Positions 7,794-14,823 of a DNA stretch of 21,243 bases are shown piece by piece (within the stretch, counting starts at the first letter, position 1; the number at the start of each line of letters is the position of its first letter). The stretch covers positions 1 through 21,243 of the forward strand of contig SHAI01000012.1 of NCBI GenBank assembly GCA_004213235.1, given 5' to 3'. A program made the position numbers and the translations under genes. This stretch comes from Parvularculaceae bacterium (GTDB lineage: Bacteria; Pseudomonadota; Alphaproteobacteria; Caulobacterales; Parvularculaceae). Below the pieces are notes generated by a model, which saw only the letters and a program-made list of their open reading frames with translations, searched no databases and was not told where the DNA came from.

Positions 7794-8371
7794 TCATCGT
7801 CATCGATAACTATGACTCTTTTGTTCATAATCTTGGGCGCTATCTCCGGCTGGCCGGCGCAGAGACTGAAATTGTGCGAAATGATACGCTAACGCCGGAA
7901 GAAATTCTGAAAATGTCACCGACACATATTGTTTTGTCGCCGGGGCCTGGTACCCCGAAGGGGGCTGGAATTTGCCTGCAATTGCTGAACCTGCTGAGTG
8001 ATTTAAAAGAAGCCATACCGGTTCTCGGTGTCTGTCTGGGCCATCAGTGCCTTGTTGAATGTTTTGGTGGTCGGACGATGAAAGCCAAAATGCCGGTTCA
8101 TGGTATGGCAGATCAGATTCGCCATGACGGAACGGGTATTTTCTCTAATCTCGTGTCGCCATTTCCTGCCGGACGCTATCACTCCCTGATTTCTGTGCTT
8201 CCAACCGAGCAGGGAAAGCTCTTGCCCTGTGCTTGGAGTGAAGATGGAGAATTAATGGGGGTACGCCATGTTTCTAAACCCTTCTATGGTGTTCAGTTTC
8301 ATCCCGAATCTGTGCTGAGCGCGCAGGGCCACACACTTATAAAACGTTTTGTCTCGATGGATGTCGTGTAA
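7790..8371 (+). CDS. pabA: Aminodeoxychorismate synthase component II, glutamine amidotransferase (PabA)
   Basis: Class I glutamine amidotransferase subunit that feeds ammonia to PabB. 193 aa, normal for the family. Opening motif IDNYDSFVHNLGRYL, oxyanion/glutamine loop SPGPGTP (50-56), nucleophile C82 in GVCLGHQ, and the His-Glu pair H171/E173 in GVQFHPES are all intact, so it should be active. PabA and TrpG are nearly indistinguishable by sequence; the assignment rests on the 4-bp overlap with pabB and the aminodeoxychorismate lyase gene two bases downstream. In some bacteria one subunit serves both enzymes, so a dual role in tryptophan synthesis is possible. Confidence 0.93.
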   Translation: MIIVIDNYDSFVHNLGRYLRLAGAETEIVRNDTLTPEEILKMSPTHIVLSPGPGTPKGAGICLQLLNLLSDLKEAIPVLGVCLGHQCLVECFGGRTMKAKMPVHGMADQIRHDGTGIFSNLVSPFPAGRYHSLISVLPTEQGKLLPCAWSEDGELMGVRHVSKPFYGVQFHPESVLSAQGHTLIKRFVSMDVV

Positions 8372-8373
8372 AA

Positions 8374-9279
8374 ATGAATGCTAAGGACAGTAAGGAAAAA
8401 GTTGCATGGGTAAGTGGCGCGATCGTTCCGGCGGTACATGCTTTATCCGTTGCAGATAGAGGGTTTACCCTGGGTGATAGTGTATTCGAGACTGTTCTGG
8501 TCAAGGATGGTGTGCCGTTATTTTGGCCGCAACATGTGTCGCGCCTGATGGTTGGTCTCCGGGCATTGAAGATGCAGGTAGATTTTGACTTTCGCGACGT
8601 GAAAGCTATTGCGAAGATAATCAAAATACTGATCAGTCGGAACAATCTCTCATCTGATTATTATGCGATGCGCGTGACTGTGAGCCGCGGTTGTGGTGGC
8701 CGGGGGCTTCAGGTTTTGCCGGACATGATACCGACAATTGCGATTACGCTTGCAGCGTATCAACCTATCGCCCACGGTGCGGTTCACAGTATTGTTTATG
8801 ATGAGGTTCGACGAACATCGACGAAGCTGACAACGTTTAAGCATAGTGGAAGCTATGGCGTTAACGTGCTTGCGCGTATCGCAGCTGATGAAAGAGGTGC
8901 GGATGATGCGATATTGTTAAACCCAGAAGGCAATATCACCGGTTTGACGGCTGCGAACCTGTTTGCCATTTTGCCAGATGGAACGACATTAACCCCGCGC
9001 ATCGAAGATGGTGCTTTGCCCGGCGTGGTGCGCAATATTTTGGTAGGTGACCTTGAAGAGGTCGTGGCTGCTCCTTTCAATCTATCATTGCTGCATGATG
9101 CGTTGTTGTTCGCGACGAATTGCTTAATGGGGATTCGGAAGATAAAAATCGTATCAGATATCGCGGGCGAAAATTCTTGTTCAACCGCGCAGGTGTCAAT
9201 AATCTCTCGTTTAGAGGCACATTATCAGCGCGCGGTAATTTGTTCGTTCGATGCGACTAGAGAGGGTCTGTTAGGATGA
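8374..9279 (+). CDS. pabC: Aminodeoxychorismate lyase, PLP class IV aminotransferase fold (PabC)
   Basis: Eliminates pyruvate from aminodeoxychorismate to give p-aminobenzoate. 301 aa with the fold-type IV pattern: DRGFTLGDSVFETVLVKDG (28-46), the likely PLP-binding Lys K156 in TTFKHSGSYGVNVLAR, DDAILLNPEGNITGLTAANLFAI (177-199), and the TPRIEDGALPGVVR segment (207-220). Branched-chain and D-amino-acid aminotransferases share this fold; the operon position right after pabB-pabA makes the lyase the best call. It starts two bases after the pabA stop without a clear ribosome site of its own, implying coupled translation, and overlaps the next gene by four bases (ATGA, 9276-9279). Confidence 0.87.
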   Translation: MNAKDSKEKVAWVSGAIVPAVHALSVADRGFTLGDSVFETVLVKDGVPLFWPQHVSRLMVGLRALKMQVDFDFRDVKAIAKIIKILISRNNLSSDYYAMRVTVSRGCGGRGLQVLPDMIPTIAITLAAYQPIAHGAVHSIVYDEVRRTSTKLTTFKHSGSYGVNVLARIAADERGADDAILLNPEGNITGLTAANLFAILPDGTTLTPRIEDGALPGVVRNILVGDLEEVVAAPFNLSLLHDALLFATNCLMGIRKIKIVSDIAGENSCSTAQVSIISRLEAHYQRAVICSFDATREGLLG

Positions 9280-10430
9280 AGGCTTTTGAAATCGCGCCGA
9301 AAGATACCGCAGCGATTGTCGGGGCGCTTGTTGCGGATGAATTGAGCTGGCGGTTCCGGCAACATATGGATTCCCTAACCGTTGCGTCCCTTTCGCCTGA
9401 GACTGTTATTGGTGATGGCGGTTTGGCGCTGAGCGGTCCGCAAAGAACGGCATGCGTTGCACGCATCGCCGGGTTTTTCGGATTGACGGATGCTACGTGC
9501 TTGAATCCGGGTGCGGACAAAATTGGGGATTGGGCGCAGATTATTGCGATTCGAATGCGCGAAGAATCACGAGGATTTAGGTTTACGGCGGCTGGCCGTG
9601 ATAGCGCCACGCAGTCCAACCGTCATGGGGCCGACGAAATATTTGCAGAGGCGGCTGCCGTTTCAAACTTAATTTATGGCAGGCGACGGCTTATTTCACT
9701 TGTTGGACCCCACAGCTTGTTGGGGTTTGTTTTAACGGTTCTAGCACCTACTTTACAGCAGATTGAGAGAATAGACGGGCGCGGAACGACGCCGGAGCAA
9801 CTCGCTGATATGCTTTCTTTTGGCGATGTTGTTGTGGCCACCCCGTCACTATGGCGGTACTTAATGCAAGAAGGTGCGAGAGCGCCGGATAATGTCATGG
9901 GTATCTATTTCGGCGAGCCGATGGATGTCGATCTCTCAGTTCAGATGCGTCAATCCGGTTTCGGAGCTCAAAGAGAGATATACGGATCAACGGAAACTGG
10001 CATCATTGGTTGGCGGGATTCGCCGAGCGAAAGTTTTCGATTATTCGAATTCATTCAGAAAACGACCGAGGGAATCTCGCGAAAAATGCCGACAGGTGAT
10101 TTGCGGGAACTGGAACTTATTGATCGAATCAACTGGCGAAATGATCGATCCTTTTTACTGGCCGGACGTACCGATGGTGCCGTGCAGATTGGTGCGGTAA
10201 ATGTTTTTCCTGAAAAAATAGCTGCAACCATGACCGAACATCAGCATGTTGAATCCTGTGAAATTTCTGTTGGGCGACACGAAGGTGGGTTTGATCGACT
10301 TATTGCGTATATTCATTTGCCACACGGGATCGAACCATCTCATAAAATTGCGCGATCACTGGATCGATACTGTCGTGAACGGTTAAATCCACACGAGCGT
10401 CCGCGAATATATAAATTCGAAGGAAAATAA
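9276..10430 (+). CDS. ANL-superfamily acyl/aryl-AMP ligase-like protein, motif-eroded
   Basis: 384 aa, resembling the acyl/aryl-CoA ligase-type AMP-binding proteins of aromatic-acid pathways. Visible core motifs: A5 YGSTETG (236-242), A7 TGDL (273-276) and A8 GRTDGAVQIGAVNVFP (297-312). The A3 phosphate-binding loop, normally TSGSTGxPK, sits at about 104-113 as TAAGRDSATQ and lacks the Ser/Thr/Gly-rich pattern and the lysine. The protein ends at HERPRIYKFEGK, just where the A10 catalytic-lysine segment would begin. The reading frame is intact and its start overlaps pabC by four bases, so it is translated with the pab genes. By context the ligand may be p-aminobenzoate or another chorismate-derived aromatic acid, but this is inference. 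It may be a non-catalytic binding or regulatory protein, or a gene in early decay. Confidence 0.72.
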   Translation: MKAFEIAPKDTAAIVGALVADELSWRFRQHMDSLTVASLSPETVIGDGGLALSGPQRTACVARIAGFFGLTDATCLNPGADKIGDWAQIIAIRMREESRGFRFTAAGRDSATQSNRHGADEIFAEAAAVSNLIYGRRRLISLVGPHSLLGFVLTVLAPTLQQIERIDGRGTTPEQLADMLSFGDVVVATPSLWRYLMQEGARAPDNVMGIYFGEPMDVDLSVQMRQSGFGAQREIYGSTETGIIGWRDSPSESFRLFEFIQKTTEGISRKMPTGDLRELELIDRINWRNDRSFLLAGRTDGAVQIGAVNVFPEKIAATMTEHQHVESCEISVGRHEGGFDRLIAYIHLPHGIEPSHKIARSLDRYCRERLNPHERPRIYKFEGK

Positions 10431-10452
10431 ATCTATCGGCCGAATAATATGT

Positions 10453-10496
10453 GCGGCGCGGTTAAATTTAGGCAGATGCCGACTTCTGCGCGCCGC
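10453..10496. terminator. inverted repeat between convergent genes, possible bidirectional terminator
   Basis: GCGGCGCG (10453-10460) is the exact reverse complement of CGCGCCGC (10489-10496), with a 28-base loop. It lies between the convergent stops at 10430 and 10506. Moderately T-rich sequence (GTGGTTTTAGTTTGG) follows on the plus strand. The loop is long and there is no clean T-run, so the terminator role is tentative. Confidence 0.35.
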
Positions 10497-10505
10497 GCCG
10501 TGGTT

Positions 10506-10955
10506 TTAGTTTGGCGAGTTGGCAATTTGCTGAGATCTCCTCTCGATCTGCTCTGTGACATTGGAAAAACTCGAACCATCGCCAATCGTGACAGTTGGTT
10601 CGCACACGATCATGCAATTATATGTCGTCCTTTCCATGCCGCGCTGAAATATAACCACGTTATCGCCAACCGCGCGTACACGGAGAATAAGATCATTTAT
10701 TACATCGCCGTTTTCATCAAGGATGAACATATTGGTCGTGCCTGGAGAAATTCCATATAATAAAATGTGACTTTCATCGCGTACCCTGACGTCTGCAATT
10801 CCGGGATTTCCGATGATTATCTGGTCGGCAGGTTGGCTGGTTTTGAACGGTTTGACATAATCGGTTGTTAACCAGATTTCTTCCGCCTGCGTCTGGGTGA
10901 GGAAAGTCGTCAATATGATGCAGAATGTCCCAATAGCTTTGATTAAATGTAGCAT
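10506..10955 (-). CDS. Secreted pilus-assembly N-terminal-domain protein (secretin N0-like, stand-alone)
   Basis: 149 aa with a signal peptide (MLHLIKAIGTFCIILTTFLTQTQA) and a domain matching the N-terminal region of CpaC-type secretins. The segment 36-93 (PFKTSQPADQIIIGNPGIADVRVRD...GTTNMFILDENGDVINDLILRV) lines up with residues 50-113 of the CpaC encoded at 13224. No secretin barrel follows; the tail carries a Cys pair, C114 and C118 (YNCMIVCEP), possibly a disulfide. The start at 10955 has AAAGAGG five bases upstream on the minus strand; an upstream in-frame start at 10994 lacks this. It is transcribed away from flp. Stand-alone proteins of this type are known near alphaproteobacterial tad loci; a periplasmic accessory to the secretin is the likely role, unproven. 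Confidence 0.85.
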   Translation of the reverse strand: MLHLIKAIGTFCIILTTFLTQTQAEEIWLTTDYVKPFKTSQPADQIIIGNPGIADVRVRDESHILLYGISPGTTNMFILDENGDVINDLILRVRAVGDNVVIFQRGMERTTYNCMIVCEPTVTIGDGSSFSNVTEQIERRSQQIANSPN

Positions 10956-11397
10956 GTTGGCCTCTTTGTCCTGACATCCAGGTCTTACGCGCAACGCGTC
11001 AATAACGCTTTAATGCCGTTGAATATAGTTATGGGGCCGTCGGTTCATTCTATTAAATCCGTTAACCTTTATTTCTGAAAAACCATCTGCGCGTATGATC
11101 GCCGGGCTCTTATTGGTGGATATGCTGATTGTCGATTGAGTGATGGTAGCAAGATCTTTCGGGCAAAAAGTCCCATACGGTATGGTCAGGTGCGGCGATC
11201 CACGGGTTTCATAATAATCAGATGGACGGCATGCGGTGCCCGACGGCACATCTACGCGCAAGGAAACCGGTAAAAACGAATTTAACTTCTTTATTTAGCC
11301 ATGTTTAAGATGATCGTTCTAGAAAAGAAGAGCTTCAGCGGGGGGCACTGTCGCTTTCCGCTTTGTAACAGGTGAGCAGTTAGTTCAGGAGTCGATG
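10956..11397. other. 442-bp intergenic region between divergent N0-domain gene and flp
   Basis: Divergent promoter region for the secretin-N-domain gene (minus) and the Flp pilin gene (plus). I see no clear -35/-10 pair and no full CtrA-type site; two TTAA half-sites at 11053-11056 and 11062-11065 are only five bases apart. A minus-strand open frame (11010-11261, TTG start) has no recognisable domain or good ribosome site and is not called. AGGAG at 11387-11391 is the flp ribosome binding site. Confidence 0.55.
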
Positions 11398-11574
11398 ATG
11401 AAAGCTCTCTTAAAGAAGTTTGTTAAAGATGAGGGTGGGGCCACGGCTATAGAGTACGGCCTTATTGCAGCGCTTATCAGCGTCGCTGTAATTGGAACCG
11501 TTCGCACCCTTGGCACAACGATCAATGATAACTTCTCTGAATTGAGTTCAGAGTTAAGTGATACTGGGTCGTAA
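11398..11574 (+). CDS. flp: Flp-type (type IVb) pilin precursor
   Basis: Major pilus subunit of the Tad system, 58 aa, the normal tiny size for Flp pilins. The prepilin motif is textbook: basic leader MKALLKKFVKDEGG (1-14), predicted cleavage before A15, then ATAIEYGLIAALISVAVIG with the conserved Glu at +5 and Tyr at +6. The C-terminal tail is polar and Ser-rich. Two tandem ATGs (11395 and 11398) are in frame; the second is chosen because it lies six bases from AGGAG (11387-11391), whereas the first would be only three bases away. It is transcribed alone, ending in a strong terminator, with its processing peptidase gene next. This fits high-level pilin expression separate from the assembly operon. 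Confidence 0.93.
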   Translation: MKALLKKFVKDEGGATAIEYGLIAALISVAVIGTVRTLGTTINDNFSELSSELSDTGS

Positions 11575-11606
11575 GTTAGAGGTGAGCGCGGCGATGCAGC
11601 TGCGTC

Positions 11607-11625
11607 TGTAATATAACATATTACA
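11607..11625. repeat. 19-bp perfect inverted repeat downstream of flp
   Basis: TGTAATATAACATATTACA: 8-bp arms around AAC, located 33 bases after the flp stop and 34 bases before its terminator. It could be an AT-rich stem stabilising the pilin mRNA 3' end, or an operator. AT richness raises the odds of coincidence, but an 8-bp perfect stem with a 3-base loop is notable. Confidence 0.5.
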
Positions 11626-11658
11626 ATATACCTAAAATTGACACTGTAGAAAAACAAT

Positions 11659-11684
11659 AAAAGGGGTAAAACCCCTTTTTTTTT
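11659..11684 (+). terminator. intrinsic terminator after flp
   Basis: AAAAGGGG (11659-11666), loop TAAAA, then CCCC followed by nine T residues (11676-11684). The stem includes the A/T pairs flanking the GC core, a classic Rho-independent structure. It separates the pilin transcript from the assembly operon, allowing different expression levels. Confidence 0.92.
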
Positions 11685-11727
11685 GGCTATTACAGATCTA
11701 ACACTTAATATTTTGTATTTTTATGGC

Positions 11728-11760
11728 TTAATTTGACCCTAACCATATTTTAAGTTGACC
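11728..11760 (+). promoter_or_regulatory. 11-bp direct repeats 22 bp apart upstream of cpaA, CtrA-like first copy
   Basis: TTAATTTGACC (11728-11738) and TTAAGTTGACC (11750-11760) match at 10 of 11 bases with a start-to-start distance of 22 bp, about two helical turns, so a bound protein would sit on the same DNA face. The first copy continues into CTAAC: TTAA-N7-CTAAC differs at one base from the Caulobacter CtrA consensus TTAA-N7-TTAAC. GTTAAC follows at 11764-11769. Located 70-100 bp before the cpaA start. Confidence 0.45.
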
Positions 11761-11774
11761 ACAGTTAACTATCA

Positions 11775-11819
11775 TCCGCTTACCGCACAAGAAGCGTGAG
11801 CTAACTCGCAAAAAGCGGA
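11775..11819 (+). promoter_or_regulatory. possible leader structure masking the cpaA ribosome binding site
   Basis: TCCGCTT (11775-11781) is complementary to AAGCGGA (11813-11819), which contains the Shine-Dalgarno of cpaA (GCGGAG, 11815-11820). The same left arm can instead pair through CGCTT (11777-11781) with AAGCG (11792-11796), leaving the site free. Two exclusive pairings are possible; functional relevance depends on where transcription starts. Confidence 0.3.
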
Positions 11820-11829
11820 GTGATACCAG

Positions 11830-12336
11830 ATGTTAACTTTCCTGTTTTTATCAATTTTTCCAGCCACTTTAATGGTCGCGGCTGCAACAGATATTCACGA
11901 TTTTAAAATCCCCAACTGGATATCTGGCGTGCTTCTCTTTGGGTTTATTGCAGCTGGAATATCACTTGGAACACCAATAGAATTGTTGGCGGAAGGATTG
12001 CTCCTTGGTTGTGCTGTTCTGGTTGTAGGTTTTGTTCTCTTCGCCGTGCGTTTTTTCGGCGGCGGGGATGCGAAATTATTTGCCGCGACTGCGCCTTGGG
12101 TTGGCTTAGCCGCTTTTCCCGAATTCTTGATGGCGACGGCGATTACTGGCGGTTTCCTGGCTATTTTTCTGCTCGTATTTAGAAAAACGCCCCCGCTGCC
12201 CGTCTACGCACATGCTCAATGGTTACTGCGCATGCATCAAAACCAACATGAACTTCCCTACGGCGTTGCCATTGCCGCTGGAGGAATTTTTCTGTTTCCA
12301 GAAACGCCACTTTTCAAATTTGCGTTCGGCGGCTGA
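11830..12336 (+). CDS. cpaA: Type IV prepilin peptidase, CpaA/TadV family
   Basis: Inner-membrane aspartyl peptidase (A24 family) that removes the Flp leader peptide. 168 aa and almost wholly hydrophobic with about five or six membrane segments; it lacks the N-terminal methylase domain of PilD-type enzymes, as expected for CpaA/TadV. Catalytic aspartates are D21 in AATDIHDFKIPN and D80 in the FGGGDAKL motif. The ATG at 11830 is preceded by GCGGAG (11815-11820), nine bases away. It is the first gene of the assembly operon, 145 bp after the flp terminator, and is followed by a small hairpin and cpaB. Confidence 0.93.
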   Translation: MLTFLFLSIFPATLMVAAATDIHDFKIPNWISGVLLFGFIAAGISLGTPIELLAEGLLLGCAVLVVGFVLFAVRFFGGGDAKLFAATAPWVGLAAFPEFLMATAITGGFLAIFLLVFRKTPPLPVYAHAQWLLRMHQNQHELPYGVAIAAGGIFLFPETPLFKFAFGG

Positions 12337-12350
12337 CAAATACGGTGGTT

Positions 12351-12369
12351 AATAGGTTTTTGACCTATT
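12351..12369 (+). promoter_or_regulatory. hairpin between cpaA and cpaB
   Basis: AATAGGT (12351-12357), loop TTTTG, ACCTATT (12363-12369): a perfect 7-bp stem 15 bases after the cpaA stop. There is no T-run after it, so it is unlikely to terminate; mRNA processing, stabilisation or protein binding are alternatives. Confidence 0.4.
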
Positions 12370-12427
12370 TCGTTAATATTGCTTAGGCAAGAGGCGAACT
12401 GCTTCACGGTTAAGGCAGGAGGAAGGA

Positions 12428-13168
12428 ATGAATGTATCCAGAATCATCGGTCTGGTGGTTGCTGTTGCCGCCGGTGGTGTGGCCCTTTTTCTTGCAATGG
12501 AACAGCCGGAGGAACCACCAGTAAACGTTGTTACGCAAGTTGCTACGGCGACTGTTCGTGTTCTCGTGTCTGAAAAAAATATTGAGCGCGGCGAACGGCT
12601 TAAATCAAGCAAAATTGGTTGGGTCGATTGGCCAAAAGAAGCTGTATCAGGGAACTTTCTTACCTCCGACGAGGTGGATGAAAAAGATTTTTCGGAAGCA
12701 ATTGCGAGAAGACCGTTTGTAAAAGGTGAGCCAATTATTGAAGCAAAATTGGCGCGCGCCGGCGATTCCGGCATGATGGCGACACTTTTGCAGCCGGGTA
12801 TGCGCGCAGTTACTACACGGATAAATGTGGAAACCGGCGCAGGTGGATTTATTTTGCCGGGAGATCATGTTGATATTTATCGTACACAGATTAGTAATAT
12901 AACTGGAGCGACGTCGCTTGATGTCCTCTTAGAGGATGTGAAAATTCTGGCGATAGATGATAATTTTACACAGTCAAACAAAAAGCCGCATATTGCCGGA
13001 GCCACTGCAACGATAGAACTTTCTCCGAAAGATGCGGAACATTTCATGCTTGCGCAAAGCTCCAACGGGACGATCACGCTCGTCCTGCGTAGCGTGTTTG
13101 AGCCTGAAGGATCGATTAAAAACCGCCGTCGCCGGGGCGTGGATGTTATCCGCTACGGCCGTTCGTGA
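12428..13168 (+). CDS. cpaB: Flp pilus assembly protein CpaB/RcpC
   Basis: Periplasmic, membrane-anchored component of the Tad outer-membrane complex; 246 aa. An N-terminal anchor (about 5-24, IIGLVVAVAAGGVALFLAM) is followed by an SAF-type domain (about 41-112, TVRVLVSEKNIERGERLKSSKIGWVDWP) and the RcpC/CpaB domain with MRAVTTRINVETGAGGFILPGDHVDIYRT and LEDVKILAIDD. The tail is basic (KNRRRRGVDVIRYGR). AGGAGG at 12417-12422, five bases before the ATG, is the strongest ribosome site in the window, suggesting efficient translation. Secretin gene cpaC follows 55 bp later. Confidence 0.94.
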   Translation: MNVSRIIGLVVAVAAGGVALFLAMEQPEEPPVNVVTQVATATVRVLVSEKNIERGERLKSSKIGWVDWPKEAVSGNFLTSDEVDEKDFSEAIARRPFVKGEPIIEAKLARAGDSGMMATLLQPGMRAVTTRINVETGAGGFILPGDHVDIYRTQISNITGATSLDVLLEDVKILAIDDNFTQSNKKPHIAGATATIELSPKDAEHFMLAQSSNGTITLVLRSVFEPEGSIKNRRRRGVDVIRYGRS

Positions 13169-13223
13169 TGGTTATCCGCCATCACGCTACACGTTCTGGG
13201 AAGTTTCCCCAGGCGAAATTTCG

Positions 13224-14816
13224 ATGAGCAAGAAAATGCGAGAGTATTGCAAGAGTCTGATAAGAACCTTGGCCGCGATAGCGGTCTTTTCTAGCTTTGT
13301 TAGTGTAGGGCAAGCGGAACCTTTTATTGACCTCGGCGGGCGCGGCGATGATTCGAGCAATATTGTGGTACCTTTAAACAAGGCGGCAATTGTGGATCTG
13401 CCCAAAGGCGTTTCAGACGTTTTGTTGTCTCAGCCTAACGTTGTTGACGCTGTGGTGCGCTCTTCAAATCGGGTTTATCTATTTGGCCGGGAGGTTGGAC
13501 AAGCTAACGCGTTTTTCTTTGATGCTCACGGGCGTCAAGTCCTCAACCTCGAAATTCAGGTCGAGCGTGATGTTGACGCTTTGAATGATCTCTTGGCCCG
13601 ACTTATGCCCGAAGCCCGTATAACAGCTGAGGGCATAAACGATAATATCGTTCTTCGCGGATCAGTGCGCTCCAGTGTTGAGGCAGCAACTGCAGCGGAT
13701 ATCGCTTCTCGCTTCGCCGGTGACGACGACAAAGTCATTCCAATGCTTTCCATCCGTCAGCGTGAGCAGGTAATGCTCAAGGTACGGATTGTTGAGATGC
13801 AACGATCCGTTGTCAAAAAATTAGGTGTTGATTTAAACGGGATGGCTGCGTTGTCGAATGCATCAATAAACGCTGCGACAGGCCTTGGTGGTGCCGGCGC
13901 GGCGGCGTCAGGTCTCTTGTTCGAGGGGATTCGTGATTTTGGCACGAATGGCTCAAACTTGGGTGTGTCTTTTGAAGCCTTGGAGCAGATCGGCGTTGTG
14001 CGCACTCTCGCTGAGCCAACTCTAACAGCTGTATCGGGGGAGTCGGCCAACTTCCGCGCGGGTGGGGAGTTTCCGATCCCAGTAAACCAGGTGGACAATG
14101 TCGTTTCTATCGAGTTCAAGAAGTTTGGCGTTGCACTGGGTTTCACGCCGCTCGTCCTGGATAAAGGGCGAATAAACATAAAGGTCTCCACCGAAGTAAG
14201 CGAAGTAACGCCCACAAATAACTTCAGCATTGCGGGCAGTACCATTACTTTGCCTGGCACGCCGGCGGTTCCGGGCCCGCCAGACCAGCTTGATCTTGTT
14301 GACTCCGACGGCGATGGATTGATCGATACGGCCCAGAATGTCACGCAATTCCTGATAGATAACGGTACAATTGCGGGCCGTGAAGCAGGCATTCCAGCGA
14401 CTGATCCAATAACGATAAGCAATAACGGTCTCAACATTCCCGCCTTTACCGTACGTAGTGCAAACACAACGGTCGAATTACCCTCTGGCGGAAGTCTCGT
14501 TATGGCCGGTCTTCTACAAGAAAACATGAGGCAAATGGTAGAGGGGATTCCGAAGTTAAAAGAAATACCGATTTTGGGGCAACTATTCCGTAGCCGGGAT
14601 TACCAAAATTCGGAAACTGAATTGGTAATTATTGCTACGCCATACATTGTTGGACCAACCCATGAAAGCAAGCTTACAGACCCTGCGAAGGGGTTCATTG
14701 CTGCAAGTGATATCGAAGCGGAGTTGCTGGGGCGGATTACGGCAACCTATGGACTTGCCGGGGCTGGGGTCGAAGAAAAAACCCTCGAAGGGCCGTTTGG
14801 ATTTATTCTTGATTAG
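13224..14816 (+). CDS. cpaC: Flp pilus outer-membrane secretin CpaC/RcpA
   Basis: Outer-membrane channel for the Flp pilus; 530 aa. Signal peptide about 1-31 (ends VSVGQA-EP); pilus-formation N-terminal domain about 45-115; a BON-like segment 116-170 (ITAEGINDNIVLRGSVRS); secretin core about 180-475 with LRTLAEPTLTAVSGESANFRAGGEFPIP-type sequence (RTLAEPTL at 260-267), VELPSGGSLVMAGLL (417-431) and IPKLKEIPILGQLFRSRDY (442-460). Between the core halves an extra stretch of about 65 residues (335-402) holds a Pro-rich part and DSDGDGLID (360-368), like a calcium-binding loop. The ATG at 13224 gives a clean signal peptide though its ribosome site (AGGCGA) is weak; the frame is open upstream into cpaB without meaning. 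The cpaD ATG lies seven bases after the stop. Confidence 0.94.
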   Translation: MSKKMREYCKSLIRTLAAIAVFSSFVSVGQAEPFIDLGGRGDDSSNIVVPLNKAAIVDLPKGVSDVLLSQPNVVDAVVRSSNRVYLFGREVGQANAFFFDAHGRQVLNLEIQVERDVDALNDLLARLMPEARITAEGINDNIVLRGSVRSSVEAATAADIASRFAGDDDKVIPMLSIRQREQVMLKVRIVEMQRSVVKKLGVDLNGMAALSNASINAATGLGGAGAAASGLLFEGIRDFGTNGSNLGVSFEALEQIGVVRTLAEPTLTAVSGESANFRAGGEFPIPVNQVDNVVSIEFKKFGVALGFTPLVLDKGRINIKVSTEVSEVTPTNNFSIAGSTITLPGTPAVPGPPDQLDLVDSDGDGLIDTAQNVTQFLIDNGTIAGREAGIPATDPITISNNGLNIPAFTVRSANTTVELPSGGSLVMAGLLQENMRQMVEGIPKLKEIPILGQLFRSRDYQNSETELVIIATPYIVGPTHESKLTDPAKGFIAASDIEAELLGRITATYGLAGAGVEEKTLEGPFGFILD

Positions 14817-14823
14817 GAAGAGC

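Noticed and set aside
10449..10760. 103-aa plus-strand open frame
   Set aside because: Runs antisense over the well-supported secretin-N-domain gene and shows no family features.
11053..11065. CtrA-like TTAA pair in the region between the divergent genes
   Set aside because: The half-sites are five bases apart rather than seven, so they do not fit the full CtrA site.
11010..11261. 83-aa minus-strand open frame upstream of flp
   Set aside because: TTG start without a ribosome site, no signal peptide, no domain or motif I recognise, and it lies in a divergent promoter region. Could be revisited if homologues are found.
11330..11365. sigma-54-like GGCAC element before flp
   Set aside because: The GG and GC dinucleotides do not have the required spacing (no TTGC at the -12 position).
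13757..14527. 256-aa minus-strand open frame inside cpaC
   Set aside because: Antisense shadow of the secretin gene, Pro/Ser/Arg-rich with no recognisable domain.
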